64,000 bases of DNA from an uncultured Alphaproteobacteria bacterium (GCA_944391495.1 CALXTU010000005.1:27090-91089); one strand, 5' to 3'. Counted from the stretch's first letter, positions 1 to 9,649 are shown. Notes: a model not told the origin generated them from the sequence alone. A program made the numbers and translations.

Positions 1-2160
1 CACTCTCACTGTCGACGGAACTTCGACACGTTTCAGCCATTTTTGCACGACATCTTGTATTTTAATGCTTTTATCCGTCTTCAAAAGCAGTCTGTAACGA
101 TATTTGCCGCGCAAGACGAATATCGGTGCCGGCGCCGGCCCCAATGTTGACACCTTATCGTCATTAAACGCAGACTGCCCCAGCAAAACGGCCGTTTTTT
201 CAACCTTATCCCGCTGCGTACCCGACACGATAACCGCCGCCAATTTGCCGAAAGGCGGCATTTTGAGAATTCGCCGGCTTTGTTTTTCCAAAGCATAAAA
301 TTCTTCACTGTTTCCGCTGACCAGCGCCTGTAAAACCGCATTTTCGGGATAAAGCGTTTGCAGATAAACCTCTCCTTTTTTGGCTCCCCGTCCGGCACGG
401 CCGGATACCTGCGACAAAAGCTGATAGGTTCTCTCTGCTGCCCGCAGATCGCTGCCCATCAAACCCAAATCGGCATCAACGATTCCCACCAGCGTCAACG
501 CCGGAAAATGATGTCCTTTGGCCAGTATCTGCGTCCCGATAAGAATATCGATTTCACCATTCTCCATTTCTTTAATAATCTTTTGTATATCTTTAAAATT
601 CTTAATAAAATCCGACGACAAGATTTTGGTTCTGGCCAGCGGGAACCTGTATTTTACTTCCTCGGCGATTCTCTCGACCCCGGGACCGCAGGCCGTCAGT
701 CCGCTCTCCGAATGACATTCGGGACATTCTTTTGGAATATTTGTCATATAACCGCAGTGATGACAAACCAGTTTTCCCGCCGCCAGATGTTCGGTCAGCC
801 AGGCGGTACAGTTCGGGCATTGAATCCGATGTCCGCAGTCGCGGCAGATAACCAGCGGCGCATAGCCTCTTCTGTTTAAAAACAATATGCTCTGCCCGCC
901 GTCTTCATAATTTGCTTTAATTTTTTCACAAAGCTGTGGCGACAACCACGACATTCCCCAGGAACCCTTAACCGGTTTATCTTTTTTCAAATCAATAATT
1001 TTTATTTCCGGCAGCTGCGCAGCAGCAAAGCGGGATTTGAGGCAGACCTGATCATATTTGCCGTCATCAACATTGCAAATTGTTTCCAAATCCGGCGTTG
1101 CCGTCGACAAAATTATCGGAATCTGTTCGCATTTGGCGCGGACAACCGCCATATCGCGCCCCTGATAATTAACCGTATCTTCCTGTTTAAATGAGGCATC
1201 ATGACTTTCATCAACAACAATCAGCCCCAAATCGGGATACGGCAAAAACAATGCCGACCGGGCACCGATGATAATTTTGGCCTCTCCGCTGACCGCGGCT
1301 TTCCAGGTATCCGTTCTTTCTTTGTCGCTTAAAGCCGAGTGCCACTCTGCCGGCCGCACGCCGAATCTTTTTTCAAAACGCTTCAGCCATTGTGCCGTCA
1401 GACCGATTTCCGGTACCATGATTAAAACCTGCCGGCCGGCGGCAAAAGCCCTTTCCACCGCTTCAAAATAAACCTCAGTTTTACCCGAACCGGTAACGCC
1501 GTTCAGCAGCGTAACATTAAAGCCTTGACCTATTTTGCGGCACAATATGTCTGCCGCCGCCCGCTGTTCCGCCGTCAGCTGCACTTTATGAAAACCGCAG
1601 ACAGGCGCCTGATATTCTTTTTTCTGCTCCACCAAAACTTCGCGCAACACACCGGCATCAATCAGGGTTTTGATGACGGATTGTGACACCCCGGCGCCGG
1701 CGGCAATCTCTCGCCGGTTAAAAGGTGCAAATTTTAAAAAGTCCATCACCCGCCAGCGGGCATCGGAGTTTTTAAGCTTGGCTTCACTGAGACTCTTGCC
1801 GGACAGTTCGTATAGTTTAAGCATCTTCGGATCATCAAAAACCTGCCGGACACTCAAAGCCATCTTCAAAACCAGCCCCAAAAAAGCCATATTGTAAGAG
1901 GCCGTAAATTCAATAAATTTACGCATACTGTCCTTGAGCGGCGGATAAGGAACAACCTCAATAACCGCCTTGATTTTTCGGCTGTCCAAAAGACTTTTTT
2001 TACCGGTTTCCCAAACGGCGCCGACAACGGTTTCCCGCCCGAAAGGCACTCTCACCAGTGCCCCCGGACGAATGTCCGCGGCGGCATAATAATCAAACGG
2101 TTCATTGAACGGCAGTGGCAAAAGCACGCCGACAACCTGCATTTCTTCTTTCTTTTCCAT
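1..2160 (-). CDS. priA: Primosomal protein N' (replication restart helicase PriA), 3' end outside the window
   Basis: The frame is open for 720 codons from the ATG at 2160 to the left edge, so the C-terminus is missing. The N-terminus reads as the PriA 3'-DNA-binding domain (FDYYAAADIRPGALVRVPFG). A Walker A motif (NGVTGSGKTEVYFEA) lies in the middle third, followed by a DEAH-like box (VVDESHDASFKQ). Cysteine pairs (CRDCGHRIQCPNC, CHHCGY, CPECHSESG) form the zinc-binding region of the helicase. PriA reloads the replicative helicase at stalled forks. An in-frame ATG six codons downstream is an alternative start. It diverges from xerC across about 110 bp, an arrangement common in alphaproteobacteria. 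Confidence 0.96.
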   Translation of the reverse strand, partial: MEKKEEMQVVGVLLPLPFNEPFDYYAAADIRPGALVRVPFGRETVVGAVWETGKKSLLDSRKIKAVIEVVPYPPLKDSMRKFIEFTASYNMAFLGLVLKMALSVRQVFDDPKMLKLYELSGKSLSEAKLKNSDARWRVMDFLKFAPFNRREIAAGAGVSQSVIKTLIDAGVLREVLVEQKKEYQAPVCGFHKVQLTAEQRAAADILCRKIGQGFNVTLLNGVTGSGKTEVYFEAVERAFAAGRQVLIMVPEIGLTAQWLKRFEKRFGVRPAEWHSALSDKERTDTWKAAVSGEAKIIIGARSALFLPYPDLGLIVVDESHDASFKQEDTVNYQGRDMAVVRAKCEQIPIILSTATPDLETICNVDDGKYDQVCLKSRFAAAQLPEIKIIDLKKDKPVKGSWGMSWLSPQLCEKIKANYEDGGQSILFLNRRGYAPLVICRDCGHRIQCPNCTAWLTEHLAAGKLVCHHCGYMTNIPKECPECHSESGLTACGPGVERIAEEVKYRFPLARTKILSSDFIKNFKDIQKIIKEMENGEIDILIGTQILAKGHHFPALTLVGIVDADLGLMGSDLRAAERTYQLLSQVSGRAGRGAKKGEVYLQTLYPENAVLQALVSGNSEEFYALEKQSRRILKMPPFGKLAAVIVSGTQRDKVEKTAVLLGQSAFNDDKVSTLGPAPAPIFVLRGKYRYRLLLKTDKSIKIQDVVQKWLKRVEVPSTVRV

Positions 2161-2273
2161 GGCGCCTAGCATATCATTTTTTCGCTTTATCTCAAATTTT
2201 CATTCCCATTTACGCACAAAAAACCACCTCTGCGGCAAGAGTTTATTAAATATTTTATGCTTTTAATAGTTAT

Positions 2274-3212
2274 ATGAAACAGGAAATCAAATATGAAGCC
2301 TCTGCCGAAGTAACGGCGCTGATTAACGACTGGCGGCAGTGGCTTGCCGGTGAAAAAGGCTGTTCCGTCCATACTCTGGATGCATATGCCCGGGATCTTT
2401 CGTTTTTTTTCACTTTTTGGAACAATTATCTCGGCGCTTTGCCGCGGCTTGATGATCTCAAACAAATTGATGTTCGGACTTTTCGCGCCTTTTTAAGCAC
2501 CCGCAGTCAAAAGCACCTGAGCAAGACGTCAATATCCCGCGAGTTGTCGGCAATTAAAAGTTTTTTCAAATGGCTCAACCGCCGGCACATCATTACCAAT
2601 ACCGCCATTACAATTATCTCTTCACCCAAAAAAGATAAAATTCTGCCCAAAGCTTTGGACGTTGACCAGACTTTTGAAGTGCTTGACGCCGCCGGAGATT
2701 TTGCCAAAACAGAGTGGCAGGGGCTTAGAGATGTCGCCATTTTGACAATACTTTACGGATGCGGTTTGCGAATTTCTGAAGCCCTGTCACTCAATGTCGG
2801 TGATATCAACCATAACGATTTCCTCAAAATACGCGGCAAAGGCAATAAAGAACGGCTGGTGCCGCTCCTGCCCGCTGTTAAAGAAAAAATCGCCGCCTAC
2901 CAGCAGGCCTGCCCCTATCATCAGCAACAAGGAGACGCTCTGTTTTTAGGGGCAAGAGGCGAGCGTCTTTCTCCGCGGATTATCCAGCGAAATTTGGAAA
3001 AGCTCAGAAACGCTCTGAGTCTGCCTGACAGCCTGACTCCTCATGCTCTGCGCCATTCTTTTGCCACTCACCTTTTGGCGGAAGGAACCAATTTGCGCTC
3101 CATTCAGGAATTATTGGGCCATGCGTCCCTTTCCACGACCCAGCGCTACACAAATGTTGAGATTGAGCACTTAAAAAAAGAATACCAAAAGGCACATCTG
3201 TTGGACGATTAA
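2274..3212 (+). CDS. xerC: Tyrosine recombinase XerC
   Basis: This 312-aa site-specific recombinase would resolve chromosome dimers at dif. Residues about 10-105 form the SAM-like core-binding domain. The catalytic set is visible: R166 (GCGLRISEAL), a Lys in the beta-hairpin near 189-192 (RGKGNKERL), H257/R260 (HALRHSFATH), H283 (LLGHASL) and the nucleophile Y292 (TTQRYTNV). Length is typical of XerC/XerD. Divergence from priA supports XerC over XerD or a phage integrase, and no attachment site or mobile genes lie nearby. Confidence 0.92.
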   Translation: MKQEIKYEASAEVTALINDWRQWLAGEKGCSVHTLDAYARDLSFFFTFWNNYLGALPRLDDLKQIDVRTFRAFLSTRSQKHLSKTSISRELSAIKSFFKWLNRRHIITNTAITIISSPKKDKILPKALDVDQTFEVLDAAGDFAKTEWQGLRDVAILTILYGCGLRISEALSLNVGDINHNDFLKIRGKGNKERLVPLLPAVKEKIAAYQQACPYHQQQGDALFLGARGERLSPRIIQRNLEKLRNALSLPDSLTPHALRHSFATHLLAEGTNLRSIQELLGHASLSTTQRYTNVEIEHLKKEYQKAHLLDD

Positions 3213-3251
3213 TTCCTTTTAAAGTCAGGATTGTACGGTCCTTTCGGCAAC

Positions 3252-3283
3252 AAAAAAAACCGGCTCTTGTTCCGAACCGGTTT
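3252..3283 (-). terminator. Rho-independent terminator of rpmG
   Basis: On the minus strand a 10-bp stem (AAACCGGTTC / GAGCCGGTTT, one wobble) with a 7-nt loop is followed by a run of T. It lies just past the rpmG stop and may also slow xerC transcription from the other side. Confidence 0.8.
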
Positions 3284-3306
3284 CTCTTTAATCTCAAAAG
3301 AGTATC

Positions 3307-3474
3307 TTACTTCAGTTTTTTCTCAACGAACTCTTCGTGTTTCTTAGACTTCTTGTCATATTTCTTCAAAGTCAGTTTTTCCGGATGAGTTCTCGGATTT
3401 TTCTCAGCAAGATAAAATGTACCCGTACCGGCCGTACTTTCCAATTTTACTTTAACTTTTACTGCTTTCGCCAT
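3307..3474 (-). CDS. rpmG: 50S ribosomal protein L33
   Basis: A 55-aa basic protein beginning MAKAVKVKVKLESTAGTG and containing FYLAEKNPRTHPEKLTLKKYD, which is characteristic of L33. It lacks the CxxC pairs of the zinc-binding isoform, so it is the zinc-independent type. It is monocistronic, with its own terminator downstream. Confidence 0.95.
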   Translation of the reverse strand: MAKAVKVKVKLESTAGTGTFYLAEKNPRTHPEKLTLKKYDKKSKKHEEFVEKKLK

Positions 3475-3556
3475 TTTTCATACTCTTAAATAAGGTTACA
3501 ATTCAAAACATTTAGCGGTACTATACATTTTTTTTGACTTGTGTCAACCATAATTT

Positions 3557-4543
3557 TCAATTTTCGTAAATTTCCGGCAGTTTTTTATCCGGTGTAATAC
3601 CTTTGCCGTTCAATTCCCGGCCGGATGGCGTCATAAAAAAGCCGCTGGTCACTGCCAAAACACTTCCGCCCGGCAGTATAATAAGCTTTTGAATACTGCC
3701 TTTGCCTTTGGTCTTGCTGCCGGCAATTTCGGCGCGTCCCTGCTCCTGTAGTGCCGCCGCCAAAACTTCCGCGGCCGAGGCCGTTTCCTCGTCAACCAGA
3801 ACGGTTATCGGTTTGCCCTGCCATATATCTCCGGGATCCGCCGTATAATAGACTTCTTCATCTGCCGGCTTTCCCCTGACCGAAACCACGATTCCGCCGT
3901 CCAAAAACAATCCGGCAGCCTTAATTGCCTCGCCGAGCATACCGCCGGGACAGCCGCGCAAATCAAGCACCAGCTCTTCCGCCGAAGCGTATTCTGCAAC
4001 CGATTTTTGCAGTTCTCTCAAAGTCTGTTTGTTAAACGCGCCGATTTTAATATACAAACTTTTGCCCTCCGGACGTGCGGCAAAAGTCCGTTGATTCCGC
4101 ACCGGTACACCCTTGGCCTCATCCATGCTGCCGTAGAATTTGGAATCTTTATCCAAAATTCCGGACATTCCTTTAACCAAAATATCCGCGGTTGCAAAAT
4201 CATATTTTTCCGCCCGGCGGGAATTTTCAGCCGCTGCGGTAACAACGGCTTCGGTCAGTCGTCCCCAGGCCGCAGCATCTTGTCTGTCTTTTGGCTTACG
4301 AAGCACTTTAACGACTTTTCCCTGATAATACAGGGTGATTCGGTCTTTATCGTCACCAACGGTTAAACTTTTATCTGCCCGGCGCAGCGATTTTAAAGTG
4401 GCAATTGCCAACTCCTCCGGCGTTACTTCATAAACATACGCCTCCGGCACCTGCGTATATATCCGCTGCCAAAAACCGGCATCTTCGGCATAAACATCGG
4501 TTCCGAACAACAGCAGCAAAAACAGCAGCCATATCTTTTTCAT
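3557..4543 (-). CDS. S41-family C-terminal processing peptidase, PDZ-poor, exported
   Basis: A 328-aa serine peptidase with a signal peptide (MKKIWLLFLLLLFGTDVYA). The S41 core is clear: LDLRGCPGG, then ETASAAEV carrying the predicted nucleophile S256, and KTKGKGSIQ with the predicted general base K281. GRELNGKGITPD near the end is typical of CTPs. The stretch before the core (about 60-160) does not read as a standard PDZ domain, so it is shorter than CtpA. It directly abuts xthA (stop of xthA at 4544, start at 4543), implying co-transcription. The likely location is the periplasm; the substrate is unknown. Confidence 0.85.
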   Translation of the reverse strand: MKKIWLLFLLLLFGTDVYAEDAGFWQRIYTQVPEAYVYEVTPEELAIATLKSLRRADKSLTVGDDKDRITLYYQGKVVKVLRKPKDRQDAAAWGRLTEAVVTAAAENSRRAEKYDFATADILVKGMSGILDKDSKFYGSMDEAKGVPVRNQRTFAARPEGKSLYIKIGAFNKQTLRELQKSVAEYASAEELVLDLRGCPGGMLGEAIKAAGLFLDGGIVVSVRGKPADEEVYYTADPGDIWQGKPITVLVDEETASAAEVLAAALQEQGRAEIAGSKTKGKGSIQKLIILPGGSVLAVTSGFFMTPSGRELNGKGITPDKKLPEIYEN

Positions 4544-5335
4544 CTATTTCAACACCGCTTTCAACACCGTATGATCCGAAGGCTTATTACCCAAGCGCGG
4601 TGTTTTGTCAACCGTACAGCTTTCCAAACGGTCGGCGGCAGAGGCATTCAGCCACAGATAATCAATCCGCATTCCCATGTCATTTTGCAGCGCCGCACCC
4701 GTATAGTCCCAAAAAGTATAGCCGTTCTCCCGCGGATGCTGCAGCCTGAACGCGTCATAATACCCCAGATAAGAAAACGCCTGCAGTCGGCGGATAACTT
4801 CTGGCTTGAACAAGGCATTGTTTCTGAATTCTTCCGGATTATAAACGTCATGATCGGTCAGAATAACGTTAAAATCTCCACCCAGAATAACCGGCCGGCG
4901 TTCTTCGGCCAGTTCGGCCGCCCGCCGGTAAAAAGCATCCATCCACTCCAGTTTGTAAATCCATTTACTGTCGTCGTCCGGTTTATTATACGGCGGATTG
5001 CCGTTTGGCAGATAAATCGATGCCACACGGTATTCGGTTTCGCCGACCCGCACGTCCGCCTCCAGATAACGGGCATTTTCGTCGGCAAACCCCGGCAGTC
5101 CCGTTTGAACAACCTTGATCTTATGCCGGCTCAACACCGCCACACCGTTATAACTTTTCTGCCCCAGGATTTCGGCATTATAAGCGGCCGCCTGCAATTC
5201 AAAAAACGGAAAGGAATTAAAATCGCTTTTAATTTCCTGCAACAAAAGAATATCGGGCTTTTCTGCCGCAGCCCACGCCGTCAGATTTTCCAGACGTGCA
5301 TTGATGGAATTAACATTATAGGTGGCAATTTTCAT
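4544..5335 (-). CDS. xthA: Exodeoxyribonuclease III (AP endonuclease)
   Basis: This 263-aa EEP-fold nuclease starts MKIATYNVNSINARLENL. Metal and catalytic residues are visible: N7, E34 (LLLQEIKS), D/N in GGDFNV, and the terminal SDHTVLKAVL His. It cleaves DNA at abasic sites and removes 3' blocks in base-excision repair. It is the first gene of a two-gene unit with the S41 peptidase and diverges from dgt. Confidence 0.95.
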   Translation of the reverse strand: MKIATYNVNSINARLENLTAWAAAEKPDILLLQEIKSDFNSFPFFELQAAAYNAEILGQKSYNGVAVLSRHKIKVVQTGLPGFADENARYLEADVRVGETEYRVASIYLPNGNPPYNKPDDDSKWIYKLEWMDAFYRRAAELAEERRPVILGGDFNVILTDHDVYNPEEFRNNALFKPEVIRRLQAFSYLGYYDAFRLQHPRENGYTFWDYTGAALQNDMGMRIDYLWLNASAADRLESCTVDKTPRLGNKPSDHTVLKAVLK

Positions 5336-5409
5336 TTGTTAACGCTTTCTTTAATCACCTGTCTTAAAGTAAAAGTATAATATTTTTTTCCAGATTGAAA
5401 GCAAAAAAG

Positions 5410-6564
5410 ATGACCCTTGCAGATTATGCCGTCAAAAACGAAAATTCCCGCGGGCGGATGTACCCCGATTATGCCAACCTGATTCGTTCCGATTTTCAGC
5501 GGGACCGCGACCGCCTGATTCACTCGGCGGCTTTTCGGCGCCTGGAAGGAAAGACGCAGGTCTTCGCCTATCATGAGGGCCGCAACTATCGCACCCGCCT
5601 GACCCACAGCATTGAAGTAGCGCAAATTACCCGGACTTTATGCAAAAACTTAAATCTGAATGAGGAACTCGGCGAGGCCATTGCTCTGGCGCATGATCTC
5701 GGCCATGCCCCGTTCGGCCATGCCGGAGAGAGAGGGCTTAACCGCTGCATGAAAGATTACGGCGGCTTTGACCATAACGTCAATTCCCTCAAAATCATGA
5801 CCGAAACCGAAAATCATTATCCCGGGTTCAACGGTCTGAATCTGACGTGGGAAACGCTGGAGGGCACCGTTAAACACAACGGCCCCGTCAAAAAAGTCAC
5901 CAATGCTTTTCTCAAAGACTTCAATCGTAAATTTCCGCTGGATCTGAAAAATTACCCGTCCTTGGAGGCGCAAATCGCCTCTTTTGCCGACGACATAGCT
6001 TACAACAACCACGACATTGACGATGGTTTCCGTGCCGGCTTTTTCACCATCGAACAGCTTTGCGAACTGGCATTTGTCAGAGAAATTATTGACCGGTTTG
6101 ACAGCGAAAATCCAGGCCGGAACAATGAACTGCGCATCTATGCCGTTACGCGCTCTCTGATCAGCGCCATGGTCTTCGACTTGTTAAAGACCACCCGGCA
6201 AAACATTACTGAGCTGAAAATAAAAACAGTGGACGACGTCCGCAAAAACACTTCTTTCACCGCCAATTTTTCCAAAGAAATGCACCAGCAGATTTATGAC
6301 TTACACCAGTTTCTGACGCGCCATTTCTACACTCACAGCAACATCGCCCGCATGGATATGAAATCGCAAAAAATCGTGGAAGATTTGTTCAATGCCTTTA
6401 TGAGCGACGCCCGCCTGCTGCCGATGGAACTCCGCCCGCAGATCGAAAAGGCTGAAGATGAATCAGGCAAAGCCGATTGCATTTGCACCTACATAGCCAA
6501 TATGACCGATGCTTTTGCCGTTGAAGAACACCAAAAACTCTTCAACATGTCTTACCGTTTTTAA
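5410..6564 (+). CDS. dgt: Deoxyguanosinetriphosphate triphosphohydrolase-like protein
   Basis: HD-superfamily dNTP triphosphohydrolase of 384 aa. The HD motif region is EAIALAHDLGHAPFGHAGE, and the upstream block SRGRMYP...RDRLIHSAAFRRLEGKTQVF is diagnostic of the alphaproteobacterial Dgt-like family. I use the ATG at 5410 (MTLADYAV) because family members start close to ADYA; a TTG at 5395 is in frame but less likely. In many alphaproteobacteria argS follows this gene; here a SPOR protein follows directly, after 81 nt. Confidence 0.93.
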   Translation: MTLADYAVKNENSRGRMYPDYANLIRSDFQRDRDRLIHSAAFRRLEGKTQVFAYHEGRNYRTRLTHSIEVAQITRTLCKNLNLNEELGEAIALAHDLGHAPFGHAGERGLNRCMKDYGGFDHNVNSLKIMTETENHYPGFNGLNLTWETLEGTVKHNGPVKKVTNAFLKDFNRKFPLDLKNYPSLEAQIASFADDIAYNNHDIDDGFRAGFFTIEQLCELAFVREIIDRFDSENPGRNNELRIYAVTRSLISAMVFDLLKTTRQNITELKIKTVDDVRKNTSFTANFSKEMHQQIYDLHQFLTRHFYTHSNIARMDMKSQKIVEDLFNAFMSDARLLPMELRPQIEKAEDESGKADCICTYIANMTDAFAVEEHQKLFNMSYRF

Positions 6565-6645
6565 TTTCCGGTCGTTAAGGTATTATAAAGCTTTTCGTTA
6601 TATAAACAATAATATCTTGTTATTTTTTTCAAAAGGAGACCGTCA

Positions 6646-7548
6646 ATGCTGGATGATTTTCGCGACGACGAAGAGCTGGATAAAGGTGATGAATTTTTAG
6701 ACGAATTCCGTCAGCGTCTGAACTCCCAGCCCATAGAAAATCTGGAAGAACGCAAAAACGACATCAACCGTTCGCAGCATATATTTTTGGGAACTGTTTT
6801 GGGTGTCGGACTGGCCGGTATTGTCAGCTGGTTTATCCTGTCGCCGGATTATTCAAAAGTCGAAGACGCCGAAATTCCGGTTATCCGCCGGCCGCAGACA
6901 GCCATAAAAGTTCAGCCGGCAGATCCGGGCGGTATGGAAATTTTAAATCAGGACAAAACCGTCTATGACATCGTCGAGAAAAAAGACGCTCCCGAGGTTA
7001 AGGTCGAAAACCTGTTGCCGCCGCCTGAAGAACCGAAAATTCCGGCCGTTGCGACTTCACAACCAGAAGCCGCAGCTGCGATAAATGTCGCGGAGTCTCC
7101 CGTCATTAAAGATGCCGAAAAGATTATTGCCGCCGAAGAAAAGAAAAAAGCCGAACCGGCAGCGGCTCCTCAGCCTGAGATTAAGCCTGAAATCAAAGAA
7201 GAAATAAAGGTTGTTGTTAAAGAAACACCGGCAGCTGCGGTTGAAGTTAAACAGCCGGAACCGATTAAAAAGGAAGCTCCCAAACAGACGGCGGCCGCCA
7301 AAGGCTCCTGGCAAATTCAATTGATTTCGTCGCCGAACAAATCGGCCATGGATAAAGCCTGGAAAGACCTGAGCAAAAAATATGCGGCACTTAAAGACCT
7401 GCCGCATGAAGTTCAGGAAGCCGATTTGGGCAGCAAAGGAATATTTTACCGTCTGATGGCCGGAGCTTTTGAGGAGCGCAGTGCCGCAGACAAAGTCTGC
7501 AACGCCGTCAAATCGGCCGGCGGCTCCTGCCTAGTAAAGAAAAAATAA
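6646..7548 (+). CDS. SPOR-domain inner-membrane protein
   Basis: A 300-aa bitopic protein with an acidic cytoplasmic N-terminus (about 1-45), one membrane helix (about 47-66, IFLGTVLGVGLAGIVSWFIL), a long periplasmic linker rich in Pro, Ala, Lys and Glu, and a C-terminal SPOR domain (about 222-300, SWQIQLISSPNKSAMDKAW). SPOR domains bind denuded septal peptidoglycan, pointing to division or wall remodelling. A strong ribosome-binding site (AAGGAG) precedes the ATG. Its stop overlaps the start of the M50 gene by one base (TAATG), so they are translationally coupled. Confidence 0.88.
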   Translation: MLDDFRDDEELDKGDEFLDEFRQRLNSQPIENLEERKNDINRSQHIFLGTVLGVGLAGIVSWFILSPDYSKVEDAEIPVIRRPQTAIKVQPADPGGMEILNQDKTVYDIVEKKDAPEVKVENLLPPPEEPKIPAVATSQPEAAAAINVAESPVIKDAEKIIAAEEKKKAEPAAAPQPEIKPEIKEEIKVVVKETPAAAVEVKQPEPIKKEAPKQTAAAKGSWQIQLISSPNKSAMDKAWKDLSKKYAALKDLPHEVQEADLGSKGIFYRLMAGAFEERSAADKVCNAVKSAGGSCLVKKK

Positions 7549-8204
7549 TGCTGATAAAGATTCTGACATCTGCCGTTGCCGTATTTATAGCTATTATCGC
7601 CCACGAAATAGCTCACGGTTATGTTGCCAGATTCTTGGGCGATAACACGGCGGCAAAAGCCGGCAGGTTATCATTAAACCCGCTGCGGCACATTGATTTC
7701 TTCGGAACGATTATTGTACCGATTCTGTTGTTTTTATCCAAAGCCGGCTTTATTTTCGGCTGGGCCAAACCCGTGCCGGTCAATTACAACGCTCTCCGCC
7801 GGCGCAAAAGAGACATCGTTCTGGTTGCCGCGGCCGGTATCATCACCAACCTGCTGCTTGCGGCTCTGTCTTCGCTTTTACTGCAGCTGACCCTTTGGCT
7901 GCCGTCAACCCTTTTCAGCGGTATTCTGGCCATGTTCTGGCTGAACATGATACTTTTCAATATTGTTCTGGCCGTATTCAATCTGTTGCCCATTCCGCCG
8001 CTGGACGGTTCCAAAATTCTCTTGGGATGGTCGGATAACTTTTATGTTCAAAAGTTCCTTAATGCCGAACGCGGCGGTCTGATATTCATTATCGTTCTGG
8101 CTTTTGTCCTGCCGGCCTTACTGCAAACAGCGGACATTTCGTTCAATCCTTTCGCAATCTACCTGAAACAGGCAACCCTCCTGTTGGTCGGCTGGCTGAT
8201 TTAA
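7548..8204 (+). CDS. M50-family (site-2 protease type) membrane metalloprotease
   Basis: A 218-aa polytopic protein with the zinc motif HEIAH (H19-H23) in the first membrane helix and the second signature NLLPIPPLDGSKI near residues 145-157. It lacks PDZ domains, so it resembles the small YwhC/Rip3-like M50B group rather than RseP. The substrate is not evident. Coupling to the SPOR gene and 16 nt to nagZ suggest a cell-envelope operon. Confidence 0.88.
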   Translation: MLIKILTSAVAVFIAIIAHEIAHGYVARFLGDNTAAKAGRLSLNPLRHIDFFGTIIVPILLFLSKAGFIFGWAKPVPVNYNALRRRKRDIVLVAAAGIITNLLLAALSSLLLQLTLWLPSTLFSGILAMFWLNMILFNIVLAVFNLLPIPPLDGSKILLGWSDNFYVQKFLNAERGGLIFIIVLAFVLPALLQTADISFNPFAIYLKQATLLLVGWLI

Positions 8205-8220
8205 AACGGAGATGGCAGAA

Positions 8221-9300
8221 ATGGAAAGACCGATCTTAGCCGCTTTGATGTCTTGCAAGGGAACAGTCCTGACCGATGAAGAAAAGTATATTTTTTCCCG
8301 CAGCAATCCGCTCGGAGTAACTCTCTTTTCACGTAACATCGTTAACAAAAAGCAGCTGAAAAATCTGATTACCGACATTAGGCAGACTATCGGTCGGGAA
8401 GACGTATTGATTGCCGTCGATCAGGAAGGCGGACGCGTCAGACGCCTCAAAGGGCCAAACTTCCGTGCTTATGTTTCCCAATACGCCATCGGTTCGCTGC
8501 CTGAAGCCGAAGCCAAACGCACTGCGGAACTCCACGCCCGGTTAATCAGCTGCGACTTCAATGACGTCGGCCTTAACGTCAATTTTGCTCCGGTATTGGA
8601 CATCGCCTATCCGCAGACGACCGAAGCCCTGCGCAGCCGTTGCTTTTCATCGCGGCCGGATATCGTTGCGGAACTCGGTAAGATTATGGTCGATCAATAT
8701 ATGCAAAACGGCATTTTACCCTGCATCAAACATCTGCCGGGACACGGCCTGGCCGTTACCGACCCGCATATGGAACTACCGGTTGTCGACATTTCTCTTG
8801 AACGTTTGCAAACCGAGCTGGCTCCTTTTAAAAGCTGCCGTCATGCTCCTCTGGGAATGACCGCGCATATTTTATTTCCGGCCATTGACAAACACAACCC
8901 GCTGACCCAGAGCAAAGACGGTATCAGGGAATTAATCCGCGGCCAAATTGGTTTCTCCGGTTTGCTTCTTTCAGATGCCATTAACATGAAAGCTCTGTCC
9001 GGTTCGGTGGCAGACCGTGCATTGTCTTCTCTCCGCGCCGGCTGCGACGCCGTATGTTACTGCATGGGCCGCACGGAAGAACTCCAAGCTTTGGCCGACT
9101 GTTGCCCCAAATTATCCGACGACGCAATGGAACGTCTGGACAAAGCCGTGCAAATTTTGCATAATAATTCTCAACAGCACTGCATCAAAGCGGACGCGGC
9201 AGAATACACAAGGCTTAAAGGTAATGCAACCCCGTACCGCAAAAATTTTGATGTAACCGAAATTTTACATAAACAACAGCAAGGAAACGAAAAATGTTAG
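8221..9300 (+). CDS. nagZ: Beta-N-acetylhexosaminidase NagZ (GH3)
   Basis: Cytoplasmic GH3 enzyme that removes GlcNAc from recycled muropeptides. Visible family blocks are VAVDQEGGRVRRLKGPNF-like (IAVDQEGGRV), NFAPVLDI, and the catalytic His/Asp loop KHLPGHGLAVTDPHMELP, plus LLLSDAINMKAL. I chose the ATG at 8221 because a GGAG lies 9 nt upstream; the ATG at 8212 sits on that site. The 3' end overlaps the next gene by 7 nt. In relatives scpA and scpB often follow nagZ; they are absent here. Confidence 0.94.
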   Translation: MERPILAALMSCKGTVLTDEEKYIFSRSNPLGVTLFSRNIVNKKQLKNLITDIRQTIGREDVLIAVDQEGGRVRRLKGPNFRAYVSQYAIGSLPEAEAKRTAELHARLISCDFNDVGLNVNFAPVLDIAYPQTTEALRSRCFSSRPDIVAELGKIMVDQYMQNGILPCIKHLPGHGLAVTDPHMELPVVDISLERLQTELAPFKSCRHAPLGMTAHILFPAIDKHNPLTQSKDGIRELIRGQIGFSGLLLSDAINMKALSGSVADRALSSLRAGCDAVCYCMGRTEELQALADCCPKLSDDAMERLDKAVQILHNNSQQHCIKADAAEYTRLKGNATPYRKNFDVTEILHKQQQGNEKC

Positions 9301-9530
9301 AATGGATTGTCATAGCTTTAGTTATTGCTCTCATTTTCGGCGTTATTAAAATAGATGACCTCAGACATTATTGGGAAAAACTGCAACCGCGTCTGCAAGA
9401 AATCTGGTCCAAAGCTAAAAACTGGAGCGAAACCAAGGCCAAAGAAGCTAAAGCTCTTGCCGAACAGAAAAAGATTGCCGCCAAAAAAGAAGAAAAACAC
9501 AACGACAATTCTGACGACCAAACACTTTAA
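9294..9530 (+). CDS. Small single-membrane-helix protein, TatA/TatB-like
   Basis: A 78-aa protein with an N-terminal hydrophobic helix ending in FGVIKIDDL, then an amphipathic, highly charged helix rich in Lys, Ala and Glu. This layout and the slot after nagZ match the TatA/TatB component of twin-arginine translocation. However the match to the canonical FGxxKLP motif is partial and no tatC lies nearby. It overlaps nagZ by 7 nt. It could also be an unrelated small membrane protein. Confidence 0.6.
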   Translation: MLEWIVIALVIALIFGVIKIDDLRHYWEKLQPRLQEIWSKAKNWSETKAKEAKALAEQKKIAAKKEEKHNDNSDDQTL

Positions 9531-9649
9531 CCGCCGGCAGATAAAACGAATAAAATAAATTATTATGGTTTTTTGGCAATTTATGTGCTATAGTTGATAT
9601 AAAGAGGCCTAAAGTATGTTAGGTATAATAATCTTATGGGAGAATCCGC

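Noticed and set aside
2274..3212. Phage or island integrase
   Set aside because: Length, motifs and divergence from priA fit housekeeping XerC; no mobile genes adjoin.
4571..5380. 269-codon plus-strand frame
   Set aside because: Exact antisense of xthA, low-complexity composition, no ribosome-binding site; a shadow frame.
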